Program-made: the position numbers and the translations under genes
From: Acidimicrobiia bacterium
GTDB lineage: Bacteria > Actinomycetota > Acidimicrobiia > IMCC26256 > BP-133
Direction: 5' to 3'
Assembly (NCBI GenBank): GCA_025934385.1
Contig: JAICYE010000193.1
Coordinates: 1-5,390, forward strand
Length of the DNA stretch: 5,390 nucleotides
Part shown: piece after piece, positions 4,070 to 5,390 of the stretch
Position numbering within the stretch: position 1 is the first letter of the stretch
Layout of the letters: the number at the start of each line of letters is the position of its first letter
The notes under the pieces: generated by a model
The model's input: the letters and a program-made list of their open reading frames with translations, nothing else
Told to the model about the DNA's origin: nothing
Database searches by the model: none

Positions 4070-5296
4070 ATGCGGATGCTGCTCCCGTCCGAGGCCACTC
4101 AACCCCACCCCGCCTTACGAGAGCTGTCCGACACCTCGGGATCCTTCACGCTGTCGAAGCCGTGGCGGCCGGCCTGGGCCGAGGTCGACCTCAACGCCAT
4201 CCGCCACAACGTCGGGCTCCTGGCCCGGCTGGTCTCGCCGGCCGGGCTGATGGCCGTCGTCAAGGCCGACGGCTACGGGCACGGCTCGGTGGCCGCCGCC
4301 TACGCCGCCCTCGAGGCCGGCGCCACCTGGCTCGGCGTGGCCCTCGTGGAGGAGGGCGTCGAGCTGCGGGACGCGGGCGTCGAGGTGCCGATCCTGCTGC
4401 TGTCCCAGCCGCCGGTCGAGGCGGCCCGGGCCGTGGTCGACGCCGGGCTCACCCCGGTGGTCCACAGCCGCCGCTTCGTCGACGCCCTGGCCAAGGCGGC
4501 GGCCGACGCCGGCGCCGTCGACCCCCAGCCCGTCCACCTCAAGGTCGACACCGGGATGCACCGGATCGGCTGCTCCCCGAGCGAGGCCCTCGACCTCGCC
4601 CCGGCCATCCGCAAGCACCGGGAGCTCCACCTCCAGGGGCTCCTCACCCACTTCGCCGTGGCCGACGAGCCCGGCAATCCCTACACCGCCCGGCAGGTGG
4701 CGACGTTCGAGGCCGTCCGCAAGGAGCTGGCCCGGCTGGGGGTCCGGCCGCCGCTGATCCACGCCGCCAACTCGGCCGGCGTCCTCACCGCCCCCGAGGC
4801 CCGCTACGACCTGGTCCGGTGCGGCATCGCCGTCTACGGCATCGCCCCCGCCGCCGCGCTGGACGGGCGCCTCCCCCTCAAGCCCGCCCTGAGCCTCAAG
4901 GCCCGGGTCAGCTACGTGCGGCGGCTGGTGGCCGGGGAGCGGCTGTCGTACGGGCTGCGCTACGAGCTGAACGTCCCCTCGACAGTGGTGACCGTGCCGG
5001 TCGGCTATGCCGATGGCGTCCCCCGCCGGCTCGGCGAGGTCGGCGGCCAGGTGCTCATCGGCGGCCGGCGGCGGCCGATCGCCGGCACGGTCACGATGGA
5101 CCAGCTCCTCGTCGATCTCGGGTCGAGCGACGGCGACGTCGCCGCCGGGGTCGAGGTCGGGACCGAGGTCGTACTGCTCGGCCGGCAGGGGGACGACGCG
5201 ATCACGGCGGCCGAGTGGGCGACGAAGCTCGGGACGATCCCCTACGAGGTGTGCTGCGGCATCGGCGACCGGGTTCCCCGCCGCTATCTCGGTTAG
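4070..5296 (+). CDS. alr: Alanine racemase (PLP-dependent)
   Basis: Interconverts L- and D-alanine in the cytoplasm, supplying D-alanine for the peptidoglycan stem peptide. The 408-residue product has the fold-type III racemase layout. WAEVDLNAIRHNV (36-48) opens the barrel, and AVVKADGYGHG (62-72) holds the PLP lysine Lys65. LKVDTGMHRIG (157-167) carries the Lys and Arg near the cofactor. HAANSAG (231-237) and VRCGIAVYG (249-257) follow. LSYGLRY (292-298) holds the catalytic tyrosine Tyr294, and GTVTMDQLLVDLG (339-351) is the C-terminal beta-domain motif. The last residues (IPYEVCCGIGDRVPRRYLG) are the normal family end. About 33 residues precede the usual start of the domain, more than in most family members. 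The start is fixed by GGAGG at 4061-4065. Upstream in-frame sequence is open but is only antiphase nnr sequence. Probably cotranscribed with nnr. Confidence 0.96.
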   Translation: MRMLLPSEATQPHPALRELSDTSGSFTLSKPWRPAWAEVDLNAIRHNVGLLARLVSPAGLMAVVKADGYGHGSVAAAYAALEAGATWLGVALVEEGVELRDAGVEVPILLLSQPPVEAARAVVDAGLTPVVHSRRFVDALAKAAADAGAVDPQPVHLKVDTGMHRIGCSPSEALDLAPAIRKHRELHLQGLLTHFAVADEPGNPYTARQVATFEAVRKELARLGVRPPLIHAANSAGVLTAPEARYDLVRCGIAVYGIAPAAALDGRLPLKPALSLKARVSYVRRLVAGERLSYGLRYELNVPSTVVTVPVGYADGVPRRLGEVGGQVLIGGRRRPIAGTVTMDQLLVDLGSSDGDVAAGVEVGTEVVLLGRQGDDAITAAEWATKLGTIPYEVCCGIGDRVPRRYLG

Positions 5297-5312
5297 CCGT
5301 GCTCATGGCGGC

Positions 5313-5382
5313 GGGCCCCTGCCCTCCGGGCATCCCGCCGCGTGGCGGGGGGGCCCCCCCCCCCCGCGCCGGAGGGCGGCCC
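5313..5382. terminator. GC-rich nested inverted repeat downstream of alr
   Basis: GGGCC (5313-5317) and GCCCTCCGG (5321-5329) pair with CCGGAGGGC (5369-5377) and GGCCC (5378-5382), leaving a 3-base bulge. Nested inside, CCCGCC (5334-5339) pairs with GGCGGG (5344-5349) around GCGT. A G7C12 run (5347-5365) overlaps the inner stem. It starts 17 bases after the alr stop and may end its transcript. The homopolymers also make this a likely place for sequencing error, and the next gene is not visible. Confidence 0.45.
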
Positions 5383-5390
5383 ATGGCCCC

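Noticed and set aside
5202..5384. Minus-strand open frame over the end of alr and the GC-rich tail
   Set aside because: It overlaps the conserved C-terminus of alr and has only Pro/Gly/Arg-rich low-complexity sequence.

Overview
The window looks like a stretch of chromosome from a very GC-rich actinobacterium. G+C is roughly three quarters by eye, GTG starts occur, third codon positions are almost all G or C, and a TANNNT-type -10 box sits next to an apparently leaderless start. The gene content (end of glmM, then acpS, nnr and alr) is the conserved cell-envelope and housekeeping neighbourhood of Actinobacteria. The style of the proteins would suit Acidimicrobiia or a relative, but that placement is inference.

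Layout, left to right: (1) the last 40 codons of glmM on the plus strand; (2) a long hairpin that swallows the glmM stop codon; (3) acpS, holo-ACP synthase, plus strand; (4) a second long hairpin lying exactly between the convergent stop codons of acpS and the next gene and containing both; (5) a minus-strand gene for a DUF3048 (YerB-like) secreted lipoprotein with a Thr/Pro-rich linker, a Ser/Thr/Pro-rich tail, a C-terminal hydrophobic segment and an Arg run; (6) a 113-bp divergent promoter region; (7) nnr, the bifunctional NAD(P)H-hydrate epimerase/dehydratase, plus strand; (8) a 77-bp spacer with small competing hairpins; (9) alr, alanine racemase, plus strand; (10) a very GC-rich tail with a G7C12 run and a large inverted repeat, where the window ends.

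Functionally, GlmM makes glucosamine-1-phosphate for UDP-GlcNAc and Alr makes D-alanine, both for peptidoglycan. AcpS activates acyl carrier protein for lipid synthesis, and Nnr repairs damaged NAD(P)H. The DUF3048 lipoprotein is an extracytoplasmic protein of unknown function placed among these genes. A role at the envelope is guilt by association only.

I found no mobile element, CRISPR array, RNA gene or defence system, and no convincing new multi-gene system. The most interesting signals are the two related long hairpins (sharing AGGAACGCCGG and TCAGCGGCG blocks), built over stop codons like a repeated terminator family, and the apparently double-anchored DUF3048 protein.
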